A stretch of DNA of 64,000 bases from the NCBI GenBank assembly GCA_964567745.1, contig CAZMNY010000014.1, forward strand, positions 96,427 to 160,426, in the 5' to 3' direction. The DNA is from CAZMNY01 sp964567745. GTDB lineage: Bacteria > Planctomycetota > Planctomycetia > Pirellulales > Pirellulaceae. The notes below the pieces were generated by a model that did no database searches, was not told the DNA's origin, and was given only the letters and a program-made list of their open reading frames with translations. Positions 63,762 through 64,000 of the stretch are shown here, in pieces. Positions within the stretch are counted from its first letter, which is position 1. The number at the start of each line of letters is the position of its first letter. The position numbers were made by a program, and so were the translations under genes.

Positions 63762-64000
63762 ATGCCCTTCCTGCTCCAGACTTGGCAGATCCTGCTCGCT
63801 TCACTCTGCGGCATGGTGAACCAGCGACAGCAACAGATCATCGAATTCCAGAATGCACAGATAGAAACACTGCTGAAGAATCTCGGAAAGAAGCGTCTGC
63901 TGCTGCATGACAATCAGCGTCGATTACTGGCACCGGAAACTGGTTGCGAAGAAGTTCGACTCCAGCAACAAACGCCAACCTGGTCGACCACGCATCCCTC
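63762..64000 (+). pseudogene. broken rve-type integrase/transposase, cut by window end
   Basis: From the ATG at 63762 the frame reads VNQRQQQIIEFQNAQIETLL then KNLGKKRLLLHDNQRRLL, the usual N-terminus of a group of rve-fold integrases. The next conserved block, YWHRKLVAKKFDSSNKRQPG and RPRIP, follows at once but in another frame, with about 40 residues of the normal sequence missing. An internal deletion and frameshift have therefore inactivated it. The rest lies beyond the window. Confidence 0.6.

Noticed and set aside
1..64000. CRISPR array, tRNA or rRNA genes
   Set aside because: I saw no regularly spaced repeats and no T-loop or rRNA-like sequence by eye; a covariance-model scan would be needed to exclude a tRNA with certainty.

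Overview
The window reads as a chromosomal piece of a Pirellula/Rhodopirellula-like planctomycete. The evidence is the set of lineage-typical families: a DUF1559 prepilin-like protein, a DUF1552 plus DUF1592/1588/1585 cytochrome pair, a Cys-type sulfatase, several enolase-superfamily sugar-acid dehydratases, a secreted FAD oxidoreductase with a xanthan-lyase-like tail, an ECF sigma factor with a FecR anti-sigma partner, and CxxC zinc-ribbon membrane proteins. I could not run database searches; family names come from motifs and sequence resemblance.

Layout. 1-12 kb: the end of a Cdd1-type helix-hairpin-helix gene, a secreted Hint-domain protein, secreted hypothetical proteins, an archaemetzincin, and a sugar-acid block (three enolase-superfamily dehydratases around an MFS transporter), then a ZIP metal transporter. 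12-31 kb: DUF1559 protein, HD phosphohydrolase, a zinc-ribbon membrane protein, a broken secretin-like gene (in-frame stop plus internal inversion), HNH protein, FAD oxidoreductase, a large M14-S9 peptidase fusion, PHP-type hydrolase, TonB-like protein, a small basic protein with its own promoter and terminator, an MFS exporter, a non-coding inverted repeat and a decayed aminotransferase gene.

31.35-53.24 kb is an integrated mobile element of 21,881 bp. It splits comM (Mg-chelatase-like AAA+ helicase): the C-terminal piece lies at 30,955-31,354 and the N-terminal piece at 53,235-54,380, both on the minus strand, and the two translations join seamlessly at the Gly-Pro-Leu-Leu/Asp-Arg-Ile junction. 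A large serine recombinase sits against the right junction. Joining the element ends in silico rebuilds a dyad-symmetric attP (arms ATAACTTGT and ACAAGTTAT) that overlaps the 3' end of the recombinase gene, so integration swaps the recombinase C-terminus. Cargo includes HNH proteins, an SHD1-thermonuclease, a four-gene operon (zinc-ribbon P-loop GTPase, GAP1-like membrane protein, an eight-CxxC DnaJ-type zinc protein, a small chaperone-like protein), a diverged family-A-polymerase-like protein, a small resolvase, a HEPN-motif protein, a truncated TNT toxin domain, and IS21- and IS256-type remnants. The GTPase operon and the HEPN gene are the best candidates for a conflict or defence system.

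53-64 kb returns to chromosome: the N-terminal part of comM, an esterase remnant, a sulfatase, a sigma-factor remnant, then a tight operon ECF sigma - FecR anti-sigma - DUF1552 - DUF1592, ending in a broken integrase at the window edge.
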